NCBI GenBank assembly: GCA_963989385.1
Contig: OZ022503.1
Location: 49,412,858-49,476,857 of the forward strand
Origin: Ctena decussata
Taxonomy: Eukaryota; Mollusca; Bivalvia; Lucinida; Lucinidae
Direction of reading: 5' to 3'
Length of the DNA stretch: 64,000 bases
Shown here: positions 44,300 through 55,941 of the stretch, piece after piece
Layout: each line of letters starts with the position of its first letter
Numbering within the stretch: the stretch's first letter is position 1
Notes under the pieces: generated by a model
What the model was told of the DNA's origin: nothing
The model's database searches: none
Seen by the model: the letters and a program-made list of their open reading frames with translations, nothing else
Position numbers and translations under genes: made by a program

Positions 44300-46351
44300 T
44301 AGGGGTGTAACAATACATCGGACTATCGATATATCGCAATAGTGACACTGGCAATAGTCACTATCGATAGGGAAAGCTGCAATGTCAATACTATCGGCAA
44401 TAGTGTTTCCAATATCGCAATAGTTTCAATAGTTTCTAGACATGCATCTTTTTCTTGAAGGAAGTATTTTTAACAAAAAGAACTAGAAATGTTTTTCAGA
44501 GAAAAACTGATGTCCCCCCACCAGCCCATTTCCCATCCCCTCTAATGAATAAAAAGCCTGTACAAATAAAATATCTATGCAGGATTGGACAAAATCTATC
44601 CGCAGGTTCTAAAGATATCCTACATAGAAGACTATGTCCTTCAAAAATGGGTCAAGGTCACCAACTACTAAACATGTCTTAAACCTGTCACAATGATACA
44701 TTCATGCAAGTCTGATGAATATCCATCCACTGGTTTAAGATATCTCATTTTTAAGAGAGAAAAATACGCATTTGTAAGATAGCTTTTGACCTCGAAAATG
44801 GGGTCAAGGTCATCAAAACATACTACACTCTTGAGATTGTCCCATAGGTATATCTATGAAAGTAAAGTGGAAATCAAGCCAAAGCTTAAAAAGATACATC
44901 AATTTTAGTGAAATTTTTACATATCTAAATCCTCCTGTGACCTTGAAAATGAGGTCAAGGTCACCAAAATTTTGTCCAGCTCTTAAACTTGTCCAAATCA
45001 TGTATCGACAAAAGTTTGGCAAAATTCCATCTATTGGTTCAGGAGATATTGTGGGTACAAGAAATTGCCTAATTAGTCCTCCAGTGACCTTGAAAATAAG
45101 GTCAAGGTCACCAAAATCTAAACAGCTCATAAACTTGTCCCAATCATGTATCCAGGAAAGTTTGGTGAACTTCCATCAATTGGTTCAGGAGATATAGTGG
45201 GTACAAGAAATTGTCATCCAAGTCCTCCAGTGACCTTGAAAATGAGGTCAAGGTCACCAAAATCTAATCAGCTCATAAACTTGTCCCATTCATGTATCCA
45301 GGAAAGTTTGGTGAACTTCCATCAATTGGTTCAGGAGATATAGTGGGTACAAGAAATTGTCATCCAAGTCCTCCAGTGACCTTGAAAATGAGGTCAAGGT
45401 CACCAAAATCTAATCAGCTCAAACACTTGTCCCAATGATGTATCAATGCAAGTTTTGTGAAATTCCATCCATTGGTTCAGGAGATGTAGTGGGTACAAAA
45501 AATTGTCATCTAAGTCCTCCTGTGACCTTGAAAATGAGGTCAAGGTCACCAAAATCTGATCAGCTCTTACACTTGTCCCAACGATATATTCATGGAAGTT
45601 TGGTGAAATTCCATCAATTGGTTCAAGAGATATCGCGCATACAAGAAATTGGGTACAAGAAATTGTCATCTAAGTCATCCTGTGACCTTGAAAATGAGGT
45701 CAAGGTCACCAAAATCTAATCAGCTCTTACACTTGTCCCAATGATGTATCCATGCAAGTTTGGTGAAATTTCATCCATTGGTTCAAGAGATATCGCGCAT
45801 ACAAGAAATTGTCATCTAAGTCCTCCTGTGACCTTGAAAATGAGGTCAAGGTCACCAAAATCTAATCAGCTCATAAGCTTGTCCCAATAATATATCCATG
45901 CAAGTTTGGTGAAATTCCATCCATTGGTTCAAGAGATATCGCGCATACAAGAATCTGTCACGCCGACGCCGACGCCGACGCCGACGGGATCCGCACTGAA
46001 AACAATATGTCCCCCCTCACCTTTGGTGGGGGGACATAATAATAGGAAAGGATGTGTTTTAGCTTGTATTGGATTTCAAAGAATGGAAAATATAACATTT
46101 TCTTGTATTTTGTTGTCATGTTGTGCACATTGTGAATGACAGTCATTAAAAAAAAGCTTTTTAGCCACAAACTTATGTGAACAAACAAGATTTTATACAT
46201 AAAAGCAGAATTTCTGGATAAGAATGCTGTCTCCAATAGTTATTGCAATGCATTGCAATAGTAACCTGCAATAGTAATAGTATTGCAATAGGGATTCCTG
46301 CAATAGTAATAGTATTGCAATAGTCATTTTGGCCTGCAATAGTCACCCCTA
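44300..46351. mobile_element. hAT-like TIR element (TAGGGGTG ends) nested in the CAGGGCTCG element
   Basis: TAGGGGTG at 44300 and CACCCCTA ending at 46351, with a perfect 8-bp duplication GTCTGTAT (44292-44299 and 46352-46359), as expected for hAT. Subterminal sequence on both sides is made of 'tattgcaatagt' type palindromes. Its middle (44479-46042) is a separate tandem-repeat element. No transposase. Confidence 0.88.
44479..46042 (+). mobile_element. Tandem-repeat element E2 nested in the hAT-like element
   Basis: Starts 'aactagaaatgtttttcaga' with a GTCCCCCCAC stretch. It ends with a perfect hairpin TATGTCCCCCC ... GGTGGGGGGACATA (46007-46039), preceded by GACGCC repeats (45961-45985). 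The core is about nine units of 145-165 bp: 'ccagtgaccttgaaaatgag', 'gtcaaggtcaccaaaatcta', 'atcagctcttacacttgtcc', 'aagtttggtgaaattccatc', 'attggttcaggagatat'. The central units are nearly identical; the outer ones have diverged. Confidence 0.87.
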
Positions 46352-47705
46352 GTCTGTATTCTACTTTCACTTTCATTTTCACTCGGTTATTTCCGGTACT
46401 TTCCGTAGGTAATATGGTTTCGTCCCAATTCAGGATCGTACAAAGAGGTTTCGTTTATAAAGATTTCTGCACCAAAGTAGATTTTTGTTCTGCTTTATTC
46501 AAGAGAGGACGTGAAAATAATGTCCTATACAGCTATTTGAGTTGGATTATGCATTTGTAATCATGCAGTTATAGAGCGCAAACAACTTAGGCGAAACCGC
46601 GTTGGTGCGAATCCTCATCGGGTCGATGTTCGATATGCGCAGGAGCACTGTTTATTTACAGTTTGTCATTTCCGTTTTCGTTTTTTAGATGCAGAAATCT
46701 ATGGGATTTCATCCTTTCTGCGTTACATTTAACATTTGTTTGCTGTAATTTGATCGATTTGTAAAGTGCTTTTCCTGAACGGCATGATTAGACAATTTTC
46801 ATGGAGGAAAAACCTACTCGTCCGGCAGGGCAAGTCAGTGACAATTTCCACTCGTCCTTACCAACCAGCTACTCGTAAATACGAGCGGACGAGTGGAAAT
46901 TTCGAGCCCTGTTTGTAGTACTAGTGTCCCAGATGCTACATACCAAGTTTCGATGGCATCCACCCAGTGGTTCCGGAGGAGAATATTTTTTGGGGGTTTT
47001 ACCATATGAGCCCGTCCAGATAGAAATCGACCTTATGACATAAAAAATCGATTTTTAGGTTTTCTGTTATCTGAATGCGCATGCCATTTTAGAACAAAAA
47101 GGTAAAAACCGTATGAAGTTATCTTGATTATTAAGGATGTTATGGCAGTTTTAAACGCACTGGTATCTAAGGAAATTTGCCAGAATTAATAACGTTACGT
47201 GACGTCACGTTACGCTGTTATGGATTACGCCATTATCAATGTTTTCCCTTGAAATGCATGTCACTATCATTAACGTTAACACAGCAAACGCATCTAATCA
47301 GTATGAGTAAATTTTTCCGTAACACAGCTCTAAACTTTGGTCCCACCCCGGGACATGCCTCATGAGATAGGTAGAAAAGATGGAAAGGCTCCAGGTGTCA
47401 TATACCAAGTATGATCCCTTTACCTCGAAAGGTAATCAAGAAATATATTTTCCGAAGAGCAGCTTTAACAAGACATAAACTTCGGACTGACCGACATGCT
47501 TAAGTACTGCCGTTCGCACGTACGCACAATCCGGAAACTTCATACCTCCGGTGCTCCTATGGCTTCGAGTGCATAAAGCAAAAAAAAAAACTCTTAAAAA
47601 GATATCTTTGATGTTTTGAGATACTTCAACTGTTTCTAAAGATGAGTTAGCGATTAGCTTAAAGTTTGTCATTTTCTTTTTAATAAGGCAAAGAATTTGT
47701 TTCTG

Positions 47706-48030
47706 TGCACTGTAAAAAATCCGTAGATTTTACCGGCGGTAAATACATGTACCTGGCAACCAGCTGCCAATCCATTTCCCGTTATTTTTACGGGTATCTG
47801 CCTGTAGATCATTTTTTGAAATCGCGATATGGTAGAATTATGTTATAACTCGAAAATTTTATAGTGTTGAAGGGCTATAGAACCAAAACAATATCTGTCT
47901 TATTCTACACTACTCTGCGTGTTGATTCCTGCCAATGTTTACGGGCGCCCGTAAAAATAGCGGGAATGGACTGGCGGCTGGTTTCAAGGTATTCTAGCGT
48001 AAAGTCTACGGATTTTTTTTTTACAGTGTG
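47706..48030. mobile_element. TIR MITE, family I, copy 2
   Basis: CACTGTAAAAAATCCGTAGA at left and TCTACGG... ACAGTG at right. The inner mirrored blocks 'acctggcaaccagctgccaa'/'tggactggcggctggttt' and 'cccgttatttttacgggt'/'acgggcgcccgtaaaaatag' are shared with 22351-22690. Confidence 0.82.
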
Positions 48031-48309
48031 CAAGAGTTCTTCAGCAGTATTTTAACTTTAAGAGTAGGCCGCATTTTTGAAGAGCTACGTCGTCCGAGGA
48101 AGCAAAAAGAAAGTTACAAGTTGTTTCCCTTCGTTAAAAAGGTGGGAAAACATAGACATGTACCATACGCCACGTCACAAGAAATATCACTTATGCTTTG
48201 GAGCATCTGTTCACCATACCATTTACCAGGCCGAAAGGCCGAGATTATATATGCAACTAGTTCATGCGAAGGCTAAATTTATTTGCATACAAATGATTGC
48301 ATGCATCTC

Positions 48310-48625
48310 CATATTCCAAGCAGTTGTAAAATCGCCTAAACAAAAATTTTGAAAAGCAGGTCAACCTTCATGATTGGAGACAAAATGTGGGTTGATGAGC
48401 ATACATATACTGTGCAAGATAACTGGCAAAAGGAAGAGAGAACACAATTTTGAAAAACTGTCTAACTGCTCAGCAAAACTTAATTTCTTGTTCTAGTTTC
48501 CCGTCCAGCAGTGCAATATAAACAAGGATAAGACAATGAATTAGGTTCCAGTCCTGTACGTCGTATTTTTACCATTTTGTTCAAGCCTAAAAATTTCGAA
48601 AGGACGTCATTTTAGTTGCTAACTT
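48310..48625 (+). repeat. Dispersed repeat K, copy 3
   Basis: Matches 11755-12030: 'aaaatgtgggttgatgagca', 'gataactggcaaaaggaag', 'gtttcccgtccagcagtgca', 'cgtatttttaccattttg' and 'gtcattttagttgc'. Confidence 0.65.
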
Positions 48626-48863
48626 AAAAGATTCAAATAATTTTTCAACTCTTCTTATGTGAAACTCAGTGACGTTTTATTACGAGTTCCTCCCCTCCCG
48701 CTTTTCTACATTCTTGATCATATAGGCGTCTTTTTAGAAAGGGGACGTGATCTTATATTTTCTTTGTCCGTAACAAAAATAAAGTCGTCACTATATGGTA
48801 TCAGGTATGGACTTTTAGTTACCAAACCACAGAAAAGCAAACATCATTTTTTTTAATTTTTAG

Positions 48864-48930
48864 AGAGGCGCTGTGGTCGAGTGGTTAGAGTGACTCGGTT
48901 ATGGTGCAGAAAGTCGCCGGACGCCGGATG
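48864..48930 (+). mobile_element. SINE family E, head fragment
   Basis: GAGGCGCTGTGGTCGAGTGG then 'ttagagtgactcggttatgg' and 'tgcagaaagtcgccgg' match, inverted, the tRNA-like start of the full copy at 50867-51153. The rest is missing. Confidence 0.75.
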
Positions 48931-49249
48931 GCGTAATTTTCATTTATTCTATAAAATATAATCTACCAACCACCAGCAATAGGGAAAAAATAAAAATTAA
49001 AAAAATTATAAGCTTAAGAAAATAAAAAAAAAAAACAATCAGACGGACTTTTGACTTAAACTCGCAATTTTCATCTCATTGGACAAGGAATTTTAAGTAG
49101 ATCAAAATAGCTCAGGATCTCCGAAAACTGTGTTAAAATTGGAAAGCGTTTTGTCTTCCACTATGTACAGACATTAAGATCCAGACGACACTTCTTTATG
49201 CCGCCCTTTGCCGTTTGTCATTCGGCATTCGTCAGCGCTGTCAGGCAGG

Positions 49250-49737
49250 AGAGGATCGATTGATTGATTGTTTTGCGTTAACGGCCCTTTGAGAGAGTAT
49301 TTCAAGGTCTATATCGGGTCGTCTCCAAGACAGAGGGATAAATAATTGATAGACGAGAGAAAAAATGTCAAACAAAAAACCATCCGCACCTACTGCAAGC
49401 ACAGTAGGCCCTTGCCCTTCAGAAGGACGTCCCGGCACTGGATTTTATTGATTGATTTGATGCTTAACGTCCACGGTAAACAACTATGGTCATGTTGGGA
49501 CGGTCAGTTAACCTAACCATACTATTCCTGGGCAGGCTTAGGCCTCCTAAGCGGTTAACCAGTACTAAGTGCATATACTTTCGCCAGTACAACTGCCCTT
49601 CTTGAATCAGCGGAAGGAGAAACGAAAGTATGTAGCCAGACCGGGTTTCGAGCCCAGGACCTCTGACTTATGAGTCAGGTGCCCTACCGATTGCGCTACG
49701 CGGCCCGGCTCCCGGCACTGGAGGAGAGATAAACATC
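49250..49737 (-). mobile_element. SINE-like repeat, family B, copy 4, split by SINE A
   Basis: B sequence 49250-49442 ('gttaacggccctttgagaga', 'tctatatcgggtcgtctcca', 'ccgcacctactgcaagcaca') is interrupted inside 'cggcactgga', which is its target duplication. B resumes briefly after 49710. Confidence 0.82.
49443..49709 (-). mobile_element. SINE family A, copy 3, nested in SINE B
   Basis: Perfect 13-bp duplication TCCCGGCACTGGA at 49430-49442 and 49710-49722. The minus-strand head GCCGGGCCGCGTAGCGCAAT carries A and B boxes and the anticodon-arm sequence CTGACTCATAAGTCAG (CAT in place of the CGT of copy 1), suggesting descent from a Met- or Thr-type tRNA. The left tail is 'ttattgattgatttgatgct'. 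Confidence 0.93.
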
Positions 49738-50866
49738 GTATTGAAAATTTATCTCCGACCTGGCAGTCTGTGGTATAGAAAACAAGCAGTGCATGGAAAC
49801 TTGAAAGTTGCCCTTTCACAAGATTTTATCTATATTAAGTTTGTTGTCTTGCAGTTTAGACTGAAAAAATGCTAAACAATGTCAGTGAGTGCATGAATAC
49901 GCTGGCGATATTTGTCGGCCTATACCTAAACAAAGCTATAGGCTTGGATTTTTTTTTCGGTTCGGGATTTTACTTTTGATATTAATGATATAGTTATTTA
50001 ATTATTACCGGTATTATTATCCAGGATTGAAAATTATTTTCTCTAGATCAAAGCTGAAAATTTATAAACATGAACTAAAACGGGACCAGAGCTGTCGCAA
50101 GTCTAAACTTTTTTACGCATCTGCGAATAAAGGATTTTTTCAATTTATCAAATTCGGTTATAAATGCAAACTGCACTTTTGGTGATGCATAATGCTCCAA
50201 AGAATCATATTTCTGGATTCCTGGCAACAAATATGCGGCTACGGTGGTTTCCCGCACAATTAACATTCATATTAAAGTTTAATCACATGCCGTGTGAAAC
50301 AGTGGAAAAAATCTTCTGACGTAACGTCAAACTTTGACGTTATTTATCTCAGTTTCACGTCGCGTGTCATAAGGTCGATTTCTATCTGGACGGGCTCATA
50401 TATAGGCATGGCAGCCATCTTGGTCATGTGACCTGGTTCAAATATATAAACTTTCTTTCCCCCTTTGGCTGGAGGCTGCAAATGAAGTTTAATTAAAATT
50501 GGCCCACTAGTTACAGAGGAGAAATCCTCTGAAAATGTTGACAGACAATGGATGTGACCTTTGGTCAAGATCACTACATGACTTTGACCTCTATAACTTC
50601 ATAGGGGTTGAATTTGAACGCATTTCTATATTTCACAGCCCAATAGCAACATAAAAATGTACGTTTTTAGTTTTTACCATTCAAATTTTGACCTTGTCAT
50701 AAAATAGGTCAAGGTCAACTCAGGGTCTTCATTTATATAAACTTTGTAGTACTAGTGTCCAAGATGCTACATACCAAGTTTTGATGCAATCAGCCCAGCG
50801 GTTCTGGAGAAGAACATTTTTTCAGGTTTTTACCATATATGAGCATGGCAGCCATCTTGGTCATGT

Positions 50867-51153
50867 CAAACGGTAAAGGTAAAGGTTTCCCATAGCGTAA
50901 TAGCCATAGGGGCAGTGGGGGTTAGAGACCCACTGTATCTTGGGCACAGCTGATGAAAGGCGGAGCCCATCTCTCTCCTTTCGCTGCCTTATCCTTCTCT
51001 AATTCGAAAAAGGTACCCATTTACTGCTGGGTTGACAGAGATAGTTTTCCAGTCGTCGGATGGCGACAGTCAGTGAGCCGCGAACTCACGACCTTCCGGT
51101 GACTTTCTGCACAATAGCCGAGCCACTCTAACCACTCGACTACGGCACCTCTC
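50867..51153 (-). mobile_element. SINE family E, full copy (with TSD)
   Basis: 8-bp duplication GGTCATGT at 50859-50866 and 51154-51161. The empty site 'cttggtcatgtgacctgg' is seen at 50421. The minus-strand head is GAGGTGCCGTAGTCGAGTGG TTAGAGTGGC, a Leu/Ser-type A region, with a B-box-like 'gtgagttcgcggctcac'. Tail 'aaaggtaaaggt' at left. Confidence 0.9.
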
Positions 51154-52114
51154 GGTCATGTGACCTGGACCAAATCTATAAATTTTCTTTCCCCCTTTGC
51201 CTGGACATTTTGTTAAGTCAGAGAAGCCTAAAACATAGGTCAGGACCTAATACTGATGATCATGTTGAGCTAACCGTTTCTAGATGTATATATGAACTTA
51301 GTTTCATGAGTCTAGCCCTTATAGTTCCAGAGAAACAGAGCTAAAACAGAAAATGATGCAAATTGGGCAAGTCAGTGAAGCGTAAAATATAGATCATGAA
51401 CTTAGTATAGTGATGGTTACGTTATGATTATCACTTCTAGATGAAAGCATGATCCAAGTTTCACGAGTCTTGCCCTTATGATTCAAGAGAAACAGAGCTA
51501 AAACAGAAATCTCAAAGCAAATTTGCTAGGTCAGCAAAGCTTAAAATATAGGTCATGACCTAATACTGATGGTTGCCTTCAGCTTCCTTCTTCTGGACTT
51601 CTGGAGATTAGATGCAAATTTTTAAAGTCAGTTAAGCCTAAAATGTAGGTCATGAACTAATAATGATGGTTGCATTCAGCTTCCCTTTTCTGGATGTAAA
51701 CATGATCCAAGTTTCATGACTTCCTGAGAAATGCAGTTTAACCAGAAAACATGATGAAAATTTAAGTCAATGAAGCATAAAATATAGGTCAAAACCTAAT
51801 AATGTTAAATGCGTTAAACTTCCCTCTTCAAGATGTAAACATGGACCAAGTTTTATGGCTCCAACCCTTGTAGTTCCTGAGAAACAGAGCTTAATTTAGT
51901 AGAAAACTTGATGTAATTTTTTTAAGTCAGTGACACATAAAATATAGGTCATGGCTTGATAGTAATGGGTGCATGCAGCATCCCTCTGCCAGATGTAAAC
52001 ATGAACCAAGTTTTATGACTCTAGCTCTTGTTGTTCCCAAGAAATGGAACTGAACCAGAAAACATGAAAACAGGTAGGCCGCCAATGCCTCTGCTGCTGC
52101 CGCCGACAATGCCA

Positions 52115-52620
52115 AAAATACAGTACCTATGTCATGTTTCTACTAACGCAGGCAAGACAAAAACTAAATTTAAGGTGTCAAAAATGAAAATAGTTGAATT
52201 TTTAAAACAGCTTAGATCCAAAAGAGGCAGCTCATATTCAGCCACTTCACCTGGCTGTACACTGTTTGCCCTCTAGTCTTTGAGTTCTTGATATTGCTTG
52301 GAGGAGACATTTATATAAATTCTAGAGACGTAAATTTTGTCACCCTCTTTTTGTTGCTTTAAGGGCTTATTATCCTCCAATCATCTTCTAGCTATTGTCT
52401 GTGTGTTGTTTGATTATAAAATGCATATGAAATGAAACGCTATGTCACATCTAAATTAATATCATATTAATGGACGTGTATTTTGATGATACTGATCTTA
52501 TTCCCCTGATATTTCTCATGATTTTACTACAAGGCATCAGATAATTGACGCTAAAGAATTAAGTTATAAAAGCCGTAAAATTTTATCTATGCTATACATG
52601 TACTTTTGCACTATACATAG
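52115..52620. other. Unassigned, with a decayed hairpin
   Basis: 52210-52268 ('agatccaaaagaggcagctc', 'cacttcacctggctgtacac', 'tgtttgcc') is a worn version of the hairpin at 38363-38429. Nothing else recognised. Confidence 0.45.
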
Positions 52621-52629
52621 GGTTCAATG

Positions 52630-52810
52630 GAGTCATGGCTCTTTTACTTCCTTTTCAAAACTATTTCAGTCATATCAGGTCAATGGAGGGGTAATGATGA
52701 TGTGCTCTGCTCAATGCAACCCCATTTAGTTTGGGATAATCTCGCCTTCAATGAGACTCAAACCCATGGCCCGATGATCCGAAGTTGGGAGTGCTTATCA
52801 TGCAAATGCT
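52630..52810 (-). mobile_element. SINE family D, copy 8 (decayed)
   Basis: 'ttttcaaaactatttcagtc', 'atatcaggtcaatggagggg', 'gatgtgctctgctcaatgca' and 'gggagtgcttatcatgc' follow the inverted D body. The head is worn. Confidence 0.7.
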
Positions 52811-54836
52811 TCCACAAACGAGGGTCCTTCATTTAATTGTGTCACTAATGGCCCACCATACCGCGTGGCTGTCCATAAATTAGACTTCTTGAAAGAGGAA
52901 AAAGTAGTTCAGCTCTCTCATCCATCCATCTTAATGGCCAGACCATATTAATAAGTCACTGCAACTTTTTCCTGTTTCCTTTACTAAAGAAAACCCTTTC
53001 TGGTTGATCGTTATAAATCCCAAAGTGCACTTGGTAGTGCAATTTCCCAGTGTCTTCAGGGTATGCCTAAAAAGGCCTACTTCTCTGCCTTTACAAAATA
53101 GATTTCGAGACTTGAAAAGTGTGTTTACATCAAGGGAGAATACATCGAAGAGTTGAAGTAAACGAAATGTGAATGGGATTAATAATGCGCCCTGTAGAAC
53201 CCCAATGGCAACATTAAATGAACGCCCCTTGTAGGGTTCAACTACTATTTATTCAGCTAAAGGACAAGAGTTTTCCCTTCATAGAATGACCCCCAAATAT
53301 CTATCAGTCTTATGAAATTCTGCTTTAAGATGGGGTGTTTCCTAAATCCAGAACAATCCCAAAAATCTAGATCCATCTTATAAGATGGATCTAGATTTGT
53401 GGGACTGTTTTGGAAGGGAAAAAATGCTGTTCAGTAACAAAACAAATACACTATGACGGGCTCTAAAAGTGCAATAAAGGCCCATTTAGGTTGGGACAAT
53501 CTCGCCTTCATGAGGGCTGGATTTTCAAAATCGCAAGAGCTATATGTAGATCCTTCCCATAAAGAGTTCAACAAATTTAGCCTATTGATGACGAATGGAT
53601 TCGTCTAACAGGCCCTATGGACAGGTCTATTTCCAATGTACGGGTCTCACGTTTAATTAATTTTTACTAATTTTTCTTTAAAGCATTTCTATAGTTAAGG
53701 TAAACAGTGTAGACACTGATTAAACACCACAGGATAAAGGGCAAGATTAGGGGCTCATTATTAGCCAACGCATCTAGATCTACACTATATGCAAATTCAA
53801 CTTATTTTCATTTTTTGCACTTTAACCCTACTGCACTCAAAACAGCCAAAACTCCATAGAGTTTTGGCTGTTCTGAGTGCAATAGGGTGAAGTGTTAGTT
53901 TTGAATGTATGCTCTGAAAGTAGTATATTTTATGCAAGCTTGGAAGGAGGAAACAAATTGTTTACTGGATTGTCTTGCATTCATGTATGAGTTGATTTTG
54001 TATTGAATTTTAGAAATCACAATACTTTCAAAATAGACCAAACTGCAAAATTATGCGGGATGCTATTATGCCGTACAAAGCTCCCATGTTTTTCTGACAA
54101 CTCATTTGCCCTTAATGGTGCTGTTAAAATTATCCATATTCCCTAGAGAAATCATGACTGACTGTTTTATACTGTTACTATATTTAGGGTGTATTTATAG
54201 ATTTTAAAATTAGCATTCTAGAACTTTATGATTTTCAGGCACGACTCGTACCATCCGGAGATGTCGTACAATCCAGAGATGTCCCTTATTAAATATCGTA
54301 ACAGGAGTATCATTGCCAAAATGCAATGAAGTGCAGCGTATCAGTGCTCATAGTAAATAGTCTGCCTCATCACTATTAGTATATTTTTTTCACTAAAGTC
54401 ACGATTTTGATCCAGTTCAGATATACCTGCCTACCACCCAAGGACGGCTGCACTACAGCCATTCAAAATCATTCATGCAGATAGGCAAACAGTTCACTTC
54501 TCTTCATTTGATACCATATTAACTGCATGCAATGAGACATTTCTGAATTTTCAAATTTGAGCAAATCCTCTTGTTTTTTTTTTCAGTATAATTTTATAAA
54601 ACTGGAGGCAAGTGATGCAGACCATCACTGCATGATCAGGCTCCTTCTTTGCACCAGTCTTATCTGGATCAACAGTGTTTGTTCAAGGACAGCAGTCCAC
54701 CTCTGGGTAAATATATCAGGGTAAAATTTAGAAAAAACAAGTTCAAAATATATTTTTGCTGAGTGTCAGACAAAATTGTGTCAATCTAAGGTCCGAATAA
54801 CTATTAAGATGCTGAATATTTTTCATTACACATCTA
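52811..54836. other. Unassigned sequence with two hairpin repeats
   Basis: Hairpin N copy 2 at 53330-53440 (TCTAGATCCATCTTATAAGA with its inverse). A separate 64-bp hairpin at 53825-53888 (ACCCTACTGCACTCAAAACA with its inverse ...GAGTGCAATAGGGT). A decayed hairpin core near 54620-54685. No gene found. Confidence 0.5.
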
Positions 54837-55941
54837 AACAAGAGGCCCACGGGCCACAAAGCTCACCAGATCTCTAGCTCAAAATTGCTATCAAAATTAC
54901 TGTCACATTTGTACAGGCTAATACAAAATATACAACTACAAAGTCTCAGTCTGACAGTCTGTTGAGTTGATAACAAAATATATAACTATTTTCCATATTT
55001 TGATTGCAGTAAATGCCATTTTTCAATTTTCCCCAGTATAAGTCAATGCAACTCTAAGTTGCCATAGCATCCAAACGAAAGAGCCGATTTTCATCAAAAC
55101 ACAAACTTTCAACCCCCCAGCCGAAGGATACTAAAGATGAAATCTGGGCCTTATTGGCCCAGTGGCTTCTGAGGAGATAATTTTGTAAGTATTTTTTTTT
55201 TCCATTATTTTTGCATTTTGGTTTCCATGACAACCAGTAAAAGGATCAGTGGGTCCAAAAACAATAAAGCTAATAGAAGACTTCTTAAGGAAATTTCTAT
55301 AGAAGTTTTGTCAACATATCTGCAATGGCTAGGCAGTAAATGCCATTATTCAATTTTCCCCATTATATGTCTATGGGAACTCTAAGTTGCCATAGCAACC
55401 AAACTAAAAGGCAGATTTTCATAAAAAACACAAACTTTCAATCCCCCAGCCTAAGGATACTACAGATGAAATCTGGGCCTTATCAACCCAGTGGTTACAG
55501 AGGAGATAATTTTTAAGTATTTTTTTTTCCATTTTTTTTTCATTTTGGTTTCCATGGCAACCAATAAAAGGGGCACTGGGCCAAAATACATACAGCTGAT
55601 AAAAAACTTCTAAAGAAACATTTCTATAAAAGTTTTGTCAACATATCTGCAATGGCCTGGCAGAAAATATCATTTTTCAATTTTCCCCATTATAAGTCTA
55701 TGGGAACTCTAAGTTGCCATAGCAACCAAACTAAAGGGCAGATTTTCATTAAAAACACAAACTTTCAATCCCCCAGCCCAAGGATGCTACAGATGAAATT
55801 TGGGCCCAATCGGCCTAGTGGCTTCAGAGGAGATGTTGTTTAAAAGTGTTGACGGACATACGACATACGACGACGGACGACGACGACGGACACTGCCTAT
55901 CCTATAAGCTCCCCCGGAGCCTTCGGCTCTGGTGAGCTAAA
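54837..55941 (+). mobile_element. Tandem-repeat element, hairpin-ended family
   Basis: The 5' start 'aacaagaggcccacgggcca' contains a small GGCCC hairpin. The core is nearly three units of about 325-335 bp ('ttttcaattttccccattat', 'ctctaagttgccatagcaac', 'caaactttcaatcccccagc', 'gttttgtcaacatatctgca'). It is followed by GACGGACGACGACGACGGAC runs and the 3' hairpin AGCTCCCCCGGAGCC/GGCTCTGGTGAGCT plus AAAAA. Confidence 0.85.

Larger units (their letters stand above)
44207..46911. mobile_element. TIR element with CAGGGCTCGAAATTT ends (hosts the hAT-like element)
   Basis: A perfect 15-bp inverted end, CAGGGCTCGAAATTT, at 44207-44221 and 46897-46911. TTTGTA is duplicated at 44201-44206 and 46912-46917. 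The uninterrupted paralogue at 50741 onward ('aaactttgtagtactag') confirms the empty site and a 6-bp duplication. Subterminal 'cttgtcctgcagggcaagtg' mirrors 'cggcagggcaagtcagtg', and 'tactcgt' motifs are scattered near both ends. Without its insert the element is about 650 bp. CAGGGCTCG ends recall hAT, but 6 bp is not the hAT target length. Confidence 0.85.
47008..50397. mobile_element. TIR element H with 33-bp perfect inverted ends
   Basis: GAGCCCGTCCAGATAGAAAT and 13 further bases (47008-47040) are the exact reverse complement of 50365-50397. The element interrupts E3 within 'ttttaccatat|...|atatataggcatggcagcc'; the uninterrupted relative reads 'taccatatatgagcatggca' at 50831. ATAT is present on both sides. 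It contains a MITE I, a repeat K copy, a SINE E fragment and a SINE-in-SINE pair. No transposase frame was recognised. Superfamily unknown. Confidence 0.8.
43717..52110 (+). mobile_element. Tandem-repeat element E3, heavily interrupted by other elements
   Basis: Starts with a hairpin AACAAGAGGACCATTAGGTC CTGATC, the same start design as at 54837 and 61127. Two long units share 'caactcagggtcttcattta tataaactttgta' (44177 and 50720) and 'gatgctacataccaagttt' (46931 and 50762). The 3' part (51190-52080) is about seven degenerate units of 130 bp ('taaaatataggtcatgacct', 'atgtaaacatgatccaagtt', 'gagaaacagagctaaaacag'). It ends in CTGCCGCCGAC-rich sequence near 52105. Inserted into it are a SINE C, a 2.7-kb TIR element, a 3.4-kb TIR element and a SINE E. 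Confidence 0.65.

Noticed and set aside
44813..45719. Open frames of about 90-113 codons with repeated SPPVTLK-type segments
   Set aside because: They lie across the roughly 150-bp repeats of element E2 and repeat with them.
49630..49709. Functional tRNA-Met gene on the minus strand
   Set aside because: Same reason: continuous with SINE A body and flanked by a 13-bp duplication.
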